Assembly (NCBI GenBank): GCA_021802115.1
Contig: JAKABA010000012.1
Location: forward strand, 1-53,578
DNA length: 53,578 bases
Source of the DNA: a bacterium
Lineage (GTDB): Bacteria > Chloroflexota > Dormibacteria > UBA8260 > Bog-877
Direction: 5' to 3'
The position numbers and the translations under genes are program-made. Below the pieces are notes generated by a model. The model saw nothing but the letters and a program-made list of their open reading frames with translations, did not search any database and was not told where the DNA came from. Shown here in pieces: positions 1-8,623 of the stretch. Position 1 is the stretch's first letter. Each line of letters starts with the position of its first letter.

Positions 1-659
1 TCGGCCTCCTGGCCGTGGTGGCGATCGCAGTGGGGATGGGCCTGCGCCAGGGCGAGATCCTCGGCCTTCGGTGGCAGGACATCGATCTGGAGCGCAGAAC
101 GCTGAAGGTGCAGCGGGCACTCCAGCGTGTCGACGGACGAAACCAGCTGGTGGACCCCAAGACCTCCAGGAGTCGGCGTACCCTGCCAATGCCGTCCCTG
201 GTCCACTCGGCGCTGCTGCAGCAGCGCTCGGACCAGGATGCCGCCCGCGAGCTGGCCGGAGCGCTTTGGGAGGAGGAGGTCCTCGGTCTCATCTTCACCA
301 CCGCGTTGGGCCGACCACGCTGCGGGACGGCCGTCACCCACACCTTTCACCGGCTGCTGGCGGAGGCCGGCGTGCGCCAGCGGACATTCCACACCCTCCG
401 CCACTCGGCAGCCACCCTCATGCTGGCCGGCGGCGTCGACCTGAAGACCGTGAGCACCATGCTGGGGCACAGCCAGATCGGGCTCACGGCTGACACCTAC
501 GCCAGCGTGCTGCCCGGCCTGCAGCGCGAGGCAGCCGCCAGGATGGACGCCATCCTGGCCACGCCAGCAACTCCAGCCGGCTCCTCCACAACTGGGGTCA
601 AAACTGGGGTCAACGAGACCGCAGCGACATCCAAGGCCCTGAAATGGGAGCGAATCTGA
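1..659 (+). CDS. Tyrosine recombinase/phage integrase, C-terminal catalytic part (5' end outside window)
   Basis: The reading frame is open from the window edge, so the start and the N-terminal DNA-binding domain lie upstream. The visible part is the catalytic domain of a tyrosine (phage-type) integrase: the first catalytic Arg is in GLRQGEILGLRW, the His-x-x-Arg box is HTLRH followed by GHSQIG, and the nucleophilic Tyr is in TADTYASVLP. Such enzymes cut and rejoin DNA at attachment sites. The gene ends 10 bases before the 3' end of a tRNA-Thr on the other strand, the classic position for an integrative element that uses the tRNA 3' end as attB. The tail after the Tyr contains TGVKTGVN, encoded by a tandem 12-bp duplication. 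Family assignment is firm; whether the element is still mobile cannot be seen here. Confidence 0.9.
   Translation, partial: GLLAVVAIAVGMGLRQGEILGLRWQDIDLERRTLKVQRALQRVDGRNQLVDPKTSRSRRTLPMPSLVHSALLQQRSDQDAARELAGALWEEEVLGLIFTTALGRPRCGTAVTHTFHRLLAEAGVRQRTFHTLRHSAATLMLAGGVDLKTVSTMLGHSQIGLTADTYASVLPGLQREAAARMDAILATPATPAGSSTTGVKTGVNETAATSKALKWERI
590..613. repeat. Perfect 12-bp tandem duplication inside the integrase gene
   Basis: AACTGGGGTCAA occurs twice back to back (590-601 and 602-613). It encodes the TGVKTGVN repeat in the integrase C-terminal tail. Seen directly; its function, if any, is unknown. Confidence 0.85.
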
Positions 660-669
660 TCTCAAAAAG

Positions 670-744
670 TGGAGCCGACGGTCAGATTCGAACTGACGGC
701 CAGCTGTTTACAAAACAGCTGCTCTACCACTGAGCTACGTCGGC
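670..744 (-). tRNA. tRNA-Thr (anticodon TGT)
   Basis: The minus strand folds as a complete cloverleaf: acceptor stem GCCGACG/CGTCGGC, D arm GCTC/GAGC, anticodon stem GCTGT/ACAGC with loop TTTGTAA (anticodon TGT, reads ACA), T arm GTCAG/CTGAC with loop TTCGAAT, discriminator T and an encoded CCA. It lies after rlmB in the same direction. Its 3' end faces the integrase gene, which suggests that the tRNA is the attachment site of the element to the left. Confidence 0.96.
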
Positions 745-779
745 TAGGCCGGTCCAGTATAGAAATCCTTGCAGCCGCA

Positions 780-1544
780 CTACGGTCGGTGGGTGGGGAA
801 GTCGAACTCGCGCTGTCGGGCCACCTCGTAGAGGAGGATTGATCCAGCCACCGCTGCGTTCAGCGAGGCCACCATGCCCCCCATGGGGATCGACACTAGC
901 TGGTGGCACCGGCGCCTGGTTAGCTGGCGCAGGCCATCCCCCTCAGATCCGACCACAATGGCCAACGGTTGGCGAAGGTCCGCCTGGTCGCTCTGGATGC
1001 TGCCCTCCTGGTCGAGCCCGACCACCATCAGGCCCGCGTCGGCAAGCTCCTGCAACGTCTGGGCCAGATTGACGACCCGCACCAGCTGGAGGTGCTCAAG
1101 CGCCCCCGCGCTGGCCTTGACCGCAGCGGCTGAGGCCGGAGCCGTGCGGTGCTTGGGAAGCACCATCGCATGCACCCCCAGAGCCTCGGCGGTCCGAGCC
1201 AACGAACCCAGGTTCTGAGGATCCTGGACGCCGTCGAGGCAGAGCACGAGAGGCGGCCAGGTCGGGCTCGCCTCTGTGATCAGCCGCCGCAGGAACTCCA
1301 TTCCGGGCAGCTGCCGCACATCAAAGTATGCGGCGATGCCCTGGTGATGCTCGGTGTGCGCCACATCACCCAGCTGTGCTCTCGGAACCACCTGGGGGCT
1401 GACTCCAGCCACCCTGGCCGCGCCCACAATCTCGGCCACCCGCGGGTCCTGAGATAGGTCCGGCGCCAGAAGTAGGCGGCGTAAGCGACGACCGGCTCGC
1501 AGCGCCTCCAGGACCGGATTCCGGCCGTACAGCACCTCCGGCAT
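780..1544 (-). CDS. rlmB: SpoU/TrmH-family rRNA 2'-O-methyltransferase, RlmB-like
   Basis: A 254-residue SPOUT methyltransferase that transfers methyl from S-adenosylmethionine to a ribose 2'-OH, most likely in 23S rRNA. An N-terminal substrate-binding domain (about 1-75, starting VLYGRNPVLEALRAGRRL) precedes the knotted catalytic domain with the family motifs DPQNLGSLARTAEA (motif 1), VVGSEGDGL (motif 2) and IPMGGMVASLNAAVAGSILL (motif 3). The ATG overlaps the cysS stop codon as ATGA, so translation is probably coupled. The cysS-rlmB neighbourhood is conserved in many Gram-positive bacteria, which supports RlmB over the tRNA enzyme TrmH. Confidence 0.88.
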   Translation of the reverse strand: MPEVLYGRNPVLEALRAGRRLRRLLLAPDLSQDPRVAEIVGAARVAGVSPQVVPRAQLGDVAHTEHHQGIAAYFDVRQLPGMEFLRRLITEASPTWPPLVLCLDGVQDPQNLGSLARTAEALGVHAMVLPKHRTAPASAAAVKASAGALEHLQLVRVVNLAQTLQELADAGLMVVGLDQEGSIQSDQADLRQPLAIVVGSEGDGLRQLTRRRCHQLVSIPMGGMVASLNAAVAGSILLYEVARQREFDFPTHRP

Positions 1545-2980
1545 CAGACGCGATGCCAGCGACTTCCGTCCTTGGTGTCTTCCACCTGGATGCCCAGCGC
1601 CAGAAGCTGATCCCGCAGCTGATCCGAGCGGGCGAAGTCGTGATCGCGGCGAGCCTGGGCGCGGCTCTCCAGCAGCGCGCTCTCGGCCTCCGTCAGATGG
1701 TCTTCCACCGCCGCCAGGCGTTCGATCACCCCCAGGCGACTGTCGACCGCGCGCAACGCCTGCAGCGCCGCCTGGCAGCCCACTCTGCCTGCCTGACCCA
1801 GGTCGAGCAGCCGATTGCCATCTCGGAGCAGATCGAAGATCACAGCGATGCCATCTGGCAAGTTGAGATCATCGTCCAGGGCCGCCTCGAACAGGCCCTG
1901 GGCCCGCTGGGCCGCCGCCGCCAGCGGGTCCCCGGCACTTTCTTTGGCGGGGCCGAGCGCCAGGCCCTGCTCACATCTCCGCCAGAAGTTGGCCAGCCGC
2001 TCGACATCCTTCTCGGCAGCGCTGAGCCACTCCTCCTGGAACTGCAGGCGGTGGCGATAGTGGGCGCCGGTGAGAAGCAGATAGCGCACCGCCAATGGAT
2101 CGTGCCCACGCTCCAGCAAAGCCGAAAGGGTCACGAAGTTACCTAGCGACTTGGCCATCTTTCCACCCGCCACAACCAGATGCTCGGGGTGAAACCAGTA
2201 TTTAACAAAGACTTTGCCGGTGGCTGCCTCCGACTGAGCTATCTCATTCTCGTGGTGAGGAAACTTATTGTCGACGCCCCCGCAGTGGATGTCGAAAGTC
2301 TCCCCCAGCTTGTCCATCGACATGGCCGAGCACTCGACATGCCACCCTGGCCTTCCCCAGCCGAATGGCGACGGCCAGGCGGCCAGATCACCCTGCTGCC
2401 CCTTCTTCCAGAGCACAAAGTCCCGGACCGCCTCCTTGGGCTCGTACTCGTCGGCATCGATGCGTCCGCTGGCGCCTGCGACCAGGCCTTTGGTGTCAAG
2501 GTGCGAGAGTCGGCCATAGTCTGGGAACGAACTGATCCTGAAGTACACGGAGCCATCGCTCATGTAGGCGTGGCCACCATCGATCAGCCGCTGGATCAGG
2601 GTGATCATCTGCGGGATGTATTCGGTAGCCCTCGGGTGGAAGGCGGCCGCCTCGACTCCCAGCAGGGCAAGGTCGCGCAGGAAAGCGTCCAGGTAGGGCT
2701 GAGTGAACTCGGCCAGGCTGAGCCTGGCCGCGGCGGCCTTGGTGATGATCTTGTCATCGACATCAGTGATGTTCATCACCTGAGTGACGCGCAAACCGTG
2801 CGCCTCAAGCTGTCGGCGCAGCAGGTCCTCCGCCAGATAGGTGCGCAGATTGCCAATGTGGGCTCGATCGTGGACCGTGGGCCCACAGGTGTACATGCCC
2901 ACTCGGCCTGGATGCAGGGGCACGAAAGGCTCAACCAGGCCGCTCAGGGTGTTGTAGAGGCGAAAGCTCACGACCACCAA
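1544..2980 (-). CDS. cysS: Cysteinyl-tRNA synthetase
   Basis: A class I aminoacyl-tRNA synthetase that charges tRNA-Cys. In the 478-residue protein the first zinc Cys and the ATP-binding signature are in YTCGPTVHDRAHIGN (HIGH variant HIGN), further zinc ligands are in HVECSAM and HHENE, and the KMSKS loop is KMAKS. Length matches the family. It begins 2 bases after ispF ends and overlaps rlmB by 4 bases, inside the ispD-ispF-cysS-rlmB unit. The 'MVVVSFRLYN' start agrees with the usual N-terminus, in which a short strand leads directly into LYNTL. Confidence 0.96.
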   Translation of the reverse strand: MVVVSFRLYNTLSGLVEPFVPLHPGRVGMYTCGPTVHDRAHIGNLRTYLAEDLLRRQLEAHGLRVTQVMNITDVDDKIITKAAAARLSLAEFTQPYLDAFLRDLALLGVEAAAFHPRATEYIPQMITLIQRLIDGGHAYMSDGSVYFRISSFPDYGRLSHLDTKGLVAGASGRIDADEYEPKEAVRDFVLWKKGQQGDLAAWPSPFGWGRPGWHVECSAMSMDKLGETFDIHCGGVDNKFPHHENEIAQSEAATGKVFVKYWFHPEHLVVAGGKMAKSLGNFVTLSALLERGHDPLAVRYLLLTGAHYRHRLQFQEEWLSAAEKDVERLANFWRRCEQGLALGPAKESAGDPLAAAAQRAQGLFEAALDDDLNLPDGIAVIFDLLRDGNRLLDLGQAGRVGCQAALQALRAVDSRLGVIERLAAVEDHLTEAESALLESRAQARRDHDFARSDQLRDQLLALGIQVEDTKDGSRWHRV

Positions 2981-2982
2981 TG

Positions 2983-3492
2983 TTATGGGGCCGACTGTGA
3001 CTTCGACGCCGCCAAGGTGGCGATTGCGAGAGCCGCCACCCCCTCGCGGCGCCCGGTGAGCCCCAGCCCATCGCTTGACTTGAGCTTCACCGACACAGCC
3101 CCCTCGGGCAGTTCAAGAACCTCTGCCAGGGCCTGGACCATGGCTCGGCGGTGGGGTGCGAGCCGAGGCGCCTCGGCGATGACAGTCCCATCCACACCCT
3201 GCAGGACCAGCCCCTCGGGGGCGAGCATGGCGACCACCTGGGAGAGGATCGCGGTGGACGCAACTCCGCGCCAACGCTCATCCTCAGAGGGGAAGTGCTC
3301 CCCGAGATCACCGAGCCCAGCCGCACCGAGAATGGCGTCCGCGATCGCATGGCAGAGCACGTCAGCATCCGAGTGGCCGACCAGCCCCTGCTCGGAGGGG
3401 ATCTCCACTCCGCCGATCCATATCGGGCCCGGTCCGCCGTAGCGATGGACGTCCACGCCCAATCCGACCCCTGGCACCCGTCGGCCGGTCAA
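2983..3492 (-). CDS. ispF: 2-C-methyl-D-erythritol 2,4-cyclodiphosphate synthase
   Basis: Fifth enzyme of the MEP isoprenoid pathway; it cyclises CDP-methylerythritol 2-phosphate and releases CMP. The 169-residue protein has the metal ligands in GVDVHRY (Asp-x-His) and the family block GHSDADVLCHAIADAILGA, then LGDLGEHFP and a C-terminal KLKSSDGLGLTGRREG. It overlaps the end of ispD by 4 bases, so the two consecutive pathway enzymes are made from one message. Size and motifs are typical. Confidence 0.96.
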   Translation of the reverse strand: MTGRRVPGVGLGVDVHRYGGPGPIWIGGVEIPSEQGLVGHSDADVLCHAIADAILGAAGLGDLGEHFPSEDERWRGVASTAILSQVVAMLAPEGLVLQGVDGTVIAEAPRLAPHRRAMVQALAEVLELPEGAVSVKLKSSDGLGLTGRREGVAALAIATLAASKSQSAP

Positions 3493-4196
3493 CGTTGGTA
3501 CCGCTCGGGCGCAGCCAGCCAGCTACGCAATGCCATCATGTCCTCGGCCCTGGTCAGCTTGAGATTCCTGAAGTCTCCCAGCACGGCCGCGACCGGCTCA
3601 TCCAGAGCCATCACCAGGGCGGCGTCGTCATCAGCCTCCAAGCCCACCTCCGACGCCCGCTGGTGAGCTCGCAGCAGGAGCTGACGTGAGAAGGCCTGGG
3701 GCGTCTGAATCGCGCCCAGCTGATCGCGGGCCAACATGTCGACCAACCGCCCGTCCACCACCCGCGCCGTCGAGTCGGTCACCGGGACGTACGCCGTCGC
3801 CGCGCCTACCCTCCTGGCCGCCACCAAGACCCTGGCCAAGAGCTCCGCACTCACCCCCGGGCGAGCCCCATCGTGGATCAGGACCAAATCGCCTGAGCAG
3901 GCTCGCAGCCCGTTCATGACGGACTCCTGGCGGCGCGACCCCCCCGCCACGCAGCGGCAGCCCAGTCGTGGCGCCACCTCGGCGCTCACCTCCACCACCC
4001 GGCGGTGATCTTGGGGATCCGCCGCCACCACCAGCTCAGAGATGCCGCTCGTAGGATCGCCGAGGGCGCGCAGGACCCAGGCTAGCACCGGCTGGCCACC
4101 CAGCTCGGCCCAGAGTTTGGCCCCCCCAAATCGCGTCCCGCTGCCGGCCGCCGGGACGACCGCGCTCACGGCCGGCCTGCCGCTGCCCTTGGTCAA
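3489..4196 (-). CDS. ispD: 2-C-methyl-D-erythritol 4-phosphate cytidylyltransferase
   Basis: Third enzyme of the MEP pathway; it transfers CMP from CTP to methylerythritol phosphate. The 235-residue protein opens with the nucleotide-binding loop VPAAGSGTRFGG, and carries VAGGSRRQESVMNGL and the metal-binding LIHDGARPGV block. It overlaps the preceding PIN-TRAM gene and the following ispF by 4 bases each. ispE, the enzyme between these two in the pathway, is not in the window. Confidence 0.96.
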   Translation of the reverse strand: MTKGSGRPAVSAVVPAAGSGTRFGGAKLWAELGGQPVLAWVLRALGDPTSGISELVVAADPQDHRRVVEVSAEVAPRLGCRCVAGGSRRQESVMNGLRACSGDLVLIHDGARPGVSAELLARVLVAARRVGAATAYVPVTDSTARVVDGRLVDMLARDQLGAIQTPQAFSRQLLLRAHQRASEVGLEADDDAALVMALDEPVAAVLGDFRNLKLTRAEDMMALRSWLAAPERYQR

Positions 4197-5395
4197 TGGG
4201 CGGCGCCACCGGCCGACCGCGTTCTGCGCCCGCCCCGACGCGTGGGCGGGGGTACCTCACAGGGGCCTTCGAACTGGGTGAACACCATCCGGCCGGAGGC
4301 GGTCTGGATCACGCTTCGAACGCTGACCTCCACCCTTTGCCCGAGATGATGTTGGCCTCCTTCCACCACCAGCATGGTGCCGTCGTCCAGATATCCAACC
4401 CCCTGTTCCGGCTCCCGGCCCTCCTTGACCACATCGACCTCCAGTCGCTCCCCGGCGACCAGCGCGGGGCGCAGCGCGGTCGCCAGCTGGTTAAGGTTGA
4501 GCACCCGCAGACCGGCGATCTGAGCCAGACGATCCAGGTTGAAATCGACGGTGAAGATGCCGGCGCCCTCCTCCCGGGCCAGGCGCACCAGCCTCCCGTC
4601 CACCTCCGTCATGGACGGGTAGTCAGTCTGGGGGAAACTCAAGTCCAGCCCACTCAGGGACCGCAACTCCTCCAGCATCGCAATCCCCCGCCGTCCCCTG
4701 GCCCTCCGGATCGGGTCTCCCGAGTCGGCAACCGCCTGGAGCTCGTCGAGAACGAACTGCGGAATCAGCAGCTGGTAGAGACAGAAGCCACCGCGGGCCA
4801 GATCCAGCAGCCTGCCGTCTATGACCGCGCTGGTGTCGACAACGACCTTGGCCAGCGGGGGCCCGCTAGCTCCCATGGGCAGCCCCATGAGGGAGATGTC
4901 CCGCCGTCGTCGGCGGCCCACACTGAGTCCCAACGGCACCAGCACCGCCGCCACCAAAACTGCCACCATCCAGCCGAGGCCATAGGGCAGCCCACTCGCG
5001 ATAAGAGCCACCAGGGCCGCGATGGCGAGGGCTACCAAGACCCCGACCAAGAGCCCGACCAACTCCGAGAACGGCAGCGTGGCCAACTGCTCTTCGGCCC
5101 AGAAGTAGGGCCGGACGCTGAGGTTGGGGCCGAGAATGTATCCCACCACGCAGCCGAGCCCCAGCCCCATGGCCAGGCTGATCACGGCTCCCTGCCAGGT
5201 TTCCAGCGGCCCCCTCACGTTCTGGACCAAGATGGCGCCGTACAGGATGCCGGTCACAGACCCCACGCACATCCCGACCAGACTGGCGATCCGGTCGGGA
5301 CGGGCGTGCGGATCCGATGGTGAGATCGCCGTCAGCCATCTCACCCGCGAGCCGGAGGCGATCTCCTCCGGGCGATCAGGCGGGAGCGCCGCCAT
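4193..5395 (-). CDS. PIN-TRAM domain membrane protein (YacL-like putative RNase)
   Basis: About 400 residues. The N-terminal third has several hydrophobic helices (roughly residues 25-140), like YacL of Bacillus. It is followed by a PIN nuclease domain with conserved acidic residues in VVVDTSAVIDGRLL, FVLDELQAV and FTVDFNLDR, then a C-terminal TRAM domain with VGYLDDGTMLVVEGG, an RNA-binding fold. The combination suggests a membrane-anchored endoribonuclease; substrate unknown. The upstream part of the frame overlaps clpC extensively, so the ATG at 5395 (20-bp overlap with clpC) is preferred; a GTG at 5344 is the alternative. A yacL-type gene next to ispD is a conserved arrangement. In many genomes radA and disA separate it from clpC; here they are absent. 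Confidence 0.88.
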   Translation of the reverse strand: MAALPPDRPEEIASGSRVRWLTAISPSDPHARPDRIASLVGMCVGSVTGILYGAILVQNVRGPLETWQGAVISLAMGLGLGCVVGYILGPNLSVRPYFWAEEQLATLPFSELVGLLVGVLVALAIAALVALIASGLPYGLGWMVAVLVAAVLVPLGLSVGRRRRRDISLMGLPMGASGPPLAKVVVDTSAVIDGRLLDLARGGFCLYQLLIPQFVLDELQAVADSGDPIRRARGRRGIAMLEELRSLSGLDLSFPQTDYPSMTEVDGRLVRLAREEGAGIFTVDFNLDRLAQIAGLRVLNLNQLATALRPALVAGERLEVDVVKEGREPEQGVGYLDDGTMLVVEGGQHHLGQRVEVSVRSVIQTASGRMVFTQFEGPCEVPPPTRRGGRRTRSAGGAAH

Positions 5396-7928
5396 CGCCG
5401 CCACCGGACCCGGCGGCTCCGGCTCCCGCGGTCTCCACAGCAGTCGTCTCCTGCTGGATGACCTCGTCAGGCGGCGGAGGCCCAGGCACCACATGGGTCC
5501 GGACCTTGCCTTCCTCCACATCGATGGTGACCAGATCGCCCATCGAGAATTGGGTCCGCAGTAGCTCGTCGCTGAGAGGGTCCTCGATCTGGCTCTGAAT
5601 CACTCGGCGCAGGGGCCGAGCGCCGTACACCTTGTCAAACCCGAGCTCCACCAGCTTGTCCTTCGCCTCATCGGTGACCAGCAGGCTGAGGCCCTGGCGC
5701 TTCAGGTGCTCGCGCACCCGAACCAGCATCAGCTCGACAATCTGGCGAGTCTCCTGCTGGCGCAGCCGGTGGAAGACGACCACCGCGTCCAGGCGGTTGA
5801 GGAACTCCGGCCGGAACGCCCGCTTCAACTCGTCGGTGATTCGCTCCCGCATCTTGGCATGCTCGTGGTCCTCGCCGTCGGCGCTGGTGAGGCCGGTCTG
5901 GAAGCCCATCGAGATGTTGGAGCCGACTCCTTGAATGCCAAGGTTACTGGTCATGATCACGATCGTGTTGGCGAAGTTGACGATCTTCCCCTTGGCATCG
6001 GTCAGCCGGCCATCCTCCAGGATCTGCAGCAGCATGTTGAAAAAGTCCGGATGGGCCTTCTCGATCTCATCGAAGAGGACCACACTGTAGGGGCGCCGAC
6101 GCACCGCCTCGGTCAGCTGGCCGCCCTCATCGTAGCCGACGTATCCGGGCGGAGAGCCCACCAGCCGTGCCGTGCTGTGACGCTCAGCGAACTCCGACAT
6201 GTCGAGCCGAATCAGGGAATCCTCACTGTCAAAGAGGAAGGCAGCCAGGCTGCGAGCCAGCTCCGTCTTGCCCACCCCAGTCGGGCCCAGGAAGATAAAC
6301 GACCCGATCGGGCGCTTGGCGTCCTTGAGGCCCGCACGGGCCCTCCGGACGGCCTGACAGACCACCTTGACCGCCTCGTCCTGGCCGATCAGACGACGAT
6401 GTATCTCAGCCTCCATCCCCAGCAGGCGCTGGGTCTCGGCCTCAACCAGCCGGCTCACGGGGACTCCGGTCCAGGACGACACGATGTCGGCGATGTTGTG
6501 CTCGGTGACGGTGGCCACCGTCCGACCCAGCTCATCCCGCCAGGCGGCCTCCTCGCCTGAGTACTCTTCCTTGAGCTGCTTCAGCTCGATGTCGATCTTG
6601 CCCGCAGCCTCAAGGTCATGCCCGTCGACTGCCTCCTCCTTGCGCGTCTGCAGCGAGCGGATGTGGCGCTGCTTGGCCCGGAGCTCGGGCGGCGTCGTGG
6701 TCAGCTTCATGCGCACCCGGGCACTGGCCTCGTCGATGAGGTCGATAGCCTTGTCCGGCCAGGAGCGGTCGCTGACATACCGCCCGGACAACTCCGCCGC
6801 CGCCTGCAGAGCGTCGTTGGTAATGGTGACCCGGTGGTGCTGCTCATAGAGGCCCCGCACCCCCGAGAGGATCTCCACCGTCTCTTCCAGCTTGGGCTCG
6901 TCAACGTACACCGGCTGAAAACGGCGCTCCAGAGCGGCATCCTTCTCGATGTACTTGCGGTACTCGTTGAGAGTGGTGGCGCCGATGCACTGGATCTCGC
7001 CTCTGGCCAGGGCCGGCTTGAGGATGTTCGCGGCGTCGATGGCACCCTCGGCGGCACCGGCCCCAACCAGGGTGTGCAGCTCGTCGATGAAGAGCACCAC
7101 TTCGCGGGAGGACCTGATCTCGTCCAGGATCTTCTTGAGTCTCTCCTCAAACTCGCCTCGGTACTTGGTGCCGGCCACCAGCGCGCCCATGTCCAGGGTC
7201 AGGACCCGCTTGTTGGCGAGAGCATCAGGGATCTCCTGATTGACGATCGCCTGGGCCAGGCCCTCGGCGATAGCGGTCTTGCCGACCCCCGGTTCGCCGA
7301 TCAGGGCGGGGTTGTTCTTGGTCCGGCGGGAAAGGATCTGGACCACTCGCTCGATCTCCATCTCACGGCCGATCACGGGATCCAACTGGTGCTTTTCAGC
7401 CAGCTCGGTGAGGTCCCGGCAGAACTGATCCAGGAGTGGAGTCTTGGTGGTCTTCTTGTGCTCGGGGCGCGCCTCATCCTCGACGCCCTGGTCCTTGAGC
7501 TGCGCGTCCAACTCGGTGCGGACCTTCTCCAGGTTGGCGCCCAGGTCCTCCAGCACATGGGCGGCAATCCCCTCACCCTCGATCAGGAGCCCCAGCAACA
7601 GATGCTCGGTCCCCACGTAGGTGTTGTTCATCCGCTTGGCCTCTTCGAAGGCAATCTCGATCACCTTCTTGACCCGGGAGGTGGGGATGATCTGCTGCAC
7701 GATGATCCGCTCGTTACGCCCGAGGACCGACTCGATCGTGGTGCGCACCTTGTCGATCTCGACCCCCAGGTTGGCCAGCACCTTGGCCGCCAAGCCATCA
7801 CCCTCGCGCAGCAGACCGAGCAGGAGGTGTTCTGTGCCGATGTACGAGTGGTGAGACTTCTCCGCCTCGTCCTGGGCCAGGGTCAGGACCTTCTTGGCCT
7901 TCTCCGTGAATCTCTCAAACGGATACAA
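5376..7928 (-). CDS. clpC: ATP-dependent Clp protease ATP-binding subunit ClpC
   Basis: Hsp100 unfoldase that feeds substrates to ClpP. The 850 residues hold a duplicated Clp_N domain (about 1-145, repeated TEHLLLGLL), AAA module 1 with Walker [10 protein letters not shown] near 211, a UVR-like helical segment in the middle, and AAA module 2 with Walker [10 protein letters not shown] near 550. Length and middle domain fit ClpC rather than ClpB. The start codon appears to be TTG, giving [14 protein letters not shown], preceded by TAGGAG with good spacing; that ribosome site overlaps the TAG stop of the frame upstream. No ctsR or mcsAB genes and no CIRCE are seen upstream. The C-terminal tail is Gly/Ala-rich. 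Confidence 0.97.
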   Translation of the reverse strand: MYPFERFTEKAKKVLTLAQDEAEKSHHSYIGTEHLLLGLLREGDGLAAKVLANLGVEIDKVRTTIESVLGRNERIIVQQIIPTSRVKKVIEIAFEEAKRMNNTYVGTEHLLLGLLIEGEGIAAHVLEDLGANLEKVRTELDAQLKDQGVEDEARPEHKKTTKTPLLDQFCRDLTELAEKHQLDPVIGREMEIERVVQILSRRTKNNPALIGEPGVGKTAIAEGLAQAIVNQEIPDALANKRVLTLDMGALVAGTKYRGEFEERLKKILDEIRSSREVVLFIDELHTLVGAGAAEGAIDAANILKPALARGEIQCIGATTLNEYRKYIEKDAALERRFQPVYVDEPKLEETVEILSGVRGLYEQHHRVTITNDALQAAAELSGRYVSDRSWPDKAIDLIDEASARVRMKLTTTPPELRAKQRHIRSLQTRKEEAVDGHDLEAAGKIDIELKQLKEEYSGEEAAWRDELGRTVATVTEHNIADIVSSWTGVPVSRLVEAETQRLLGMEAEIHRRLIGQDEAVKVVCQAVRRARAGLKDAKRPIGSFIFLGPTGVGKTELARSLAAFLFDSEDSLIRLDMSEFAERHSTARLVGSPPGYVGYDEGGQLTEAVRRRPYSVVLFDEIEKAHPDFFNMLLQILEDGRLTDAKGKIVNFANTIVIMTSNLGIQGVGSNISMGFQTGLTSADGEDHEHAKMRERITDELKRAFRPEFLNRLDAVVVFHRLRQQETRQIVELMLVRVREHLKRQGLSLLVTDEAKDKLVELGFDKVYGARPLRRVIQSQIEDPLSDELLRTQFSMGDLVTIDVEEGKVRTHVVPGPPPPDEVIQQETTAVETAGAGAAGSGGGDGGAPA

Positions 7929-7937
7929 ACGAATCTC

Positions 7938-8450
7938 CTAGACCCCGACTGGGGCAACGTCCAGGGGCCGAAGCTCCTGGACCTGGGCTGGGACGGGTCT
8001 TGGGTCAACCTCCGTTCCGATCACAAACGCATTATGCCCAATCGGAACCGCTCGAACCGGATCGCCACTTGGAGTCCGCCCCGTCCAGGCCTCCTCGGCG
8101 CCGCCCTCGGGCCCGCCTGAAGCGGTCGCCCGAACTCGAAGTCCCTCTCCGCCGACCGCTGGCAGGCGCCTTGGCCACGTCAGCGGACGAGTAAGTACCT
8201 CGCCACCGGCGCAGAGCCGGTGGGAGACCCCAGGCGCGTCCAGGGTCCGCCCCAGCGCCGGATGTCCGGGCGCCAAGCGCCGTTCCGTTCCGCCAATCCC
8301 AACCCCAGTCGTCGGCCGCTGGTTGAGCGCAAGCCACCGCGCAGCGGCGGGCACAAAGCCCCACCCGGCGTCGGACGCCGGCAGGGTCACCTCCAACTGG
8401 TCACCCCCGCCGCCTTGGTCTGCTTCCGGGCTGGCAGGGCTGGCTGTCAC
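7938..8450 (-). CDS. Possible small protein upstream of clpC (doubtful)
   Basis: An open frame of 170 codons fills most of the gap between rpsA and clpC. Its TAG stop overlaps the clpC Shine-Dalgarno (TAGGAG), as expected of coupled genes. Third codon positions are G/C-rich in the first half, as in real genes here, but less so in the second half. I see no known domain, membrane segment or signal peptide; the product is rich in Gly, Pro, Arg and Ala. It could be a lineage-specific gene, or chance open frame over the clpC promoter and leader. Confidence 0.3.
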   Translation of the reverse strand: MTASPASPEADQGGGGDQLEVTLPASDAGWGFVPAAARWLALNQRPTTGVGIGGTERRLAPGHPALGRTLDAPGVSHRLCAGGEVLTRPLTWPRRLPAVGGEGLRVRATASGGPEGGAEEAWTGRTPSGDPVRAVPIGHNAFVIGTEVDPRPVPAQVQELRPLDVAPVGV

Positions 8451-8623
8451 GGCCCTGATTCCGAACTAGCCAAGGCGTGGAGTTGAGCCGGGGTCCGCAG
8501 GCGAGGCCACAGTCACAGCCGGCGCCGGTGCCGGCGGCCAATGCTTTGCCGCCCGGTGCGTGGGATCTCCCCGCTGCCTGTGCTCCGCGATCACCTGGCG
8601 AAGTGACTTCCGCGATGCCGAAG

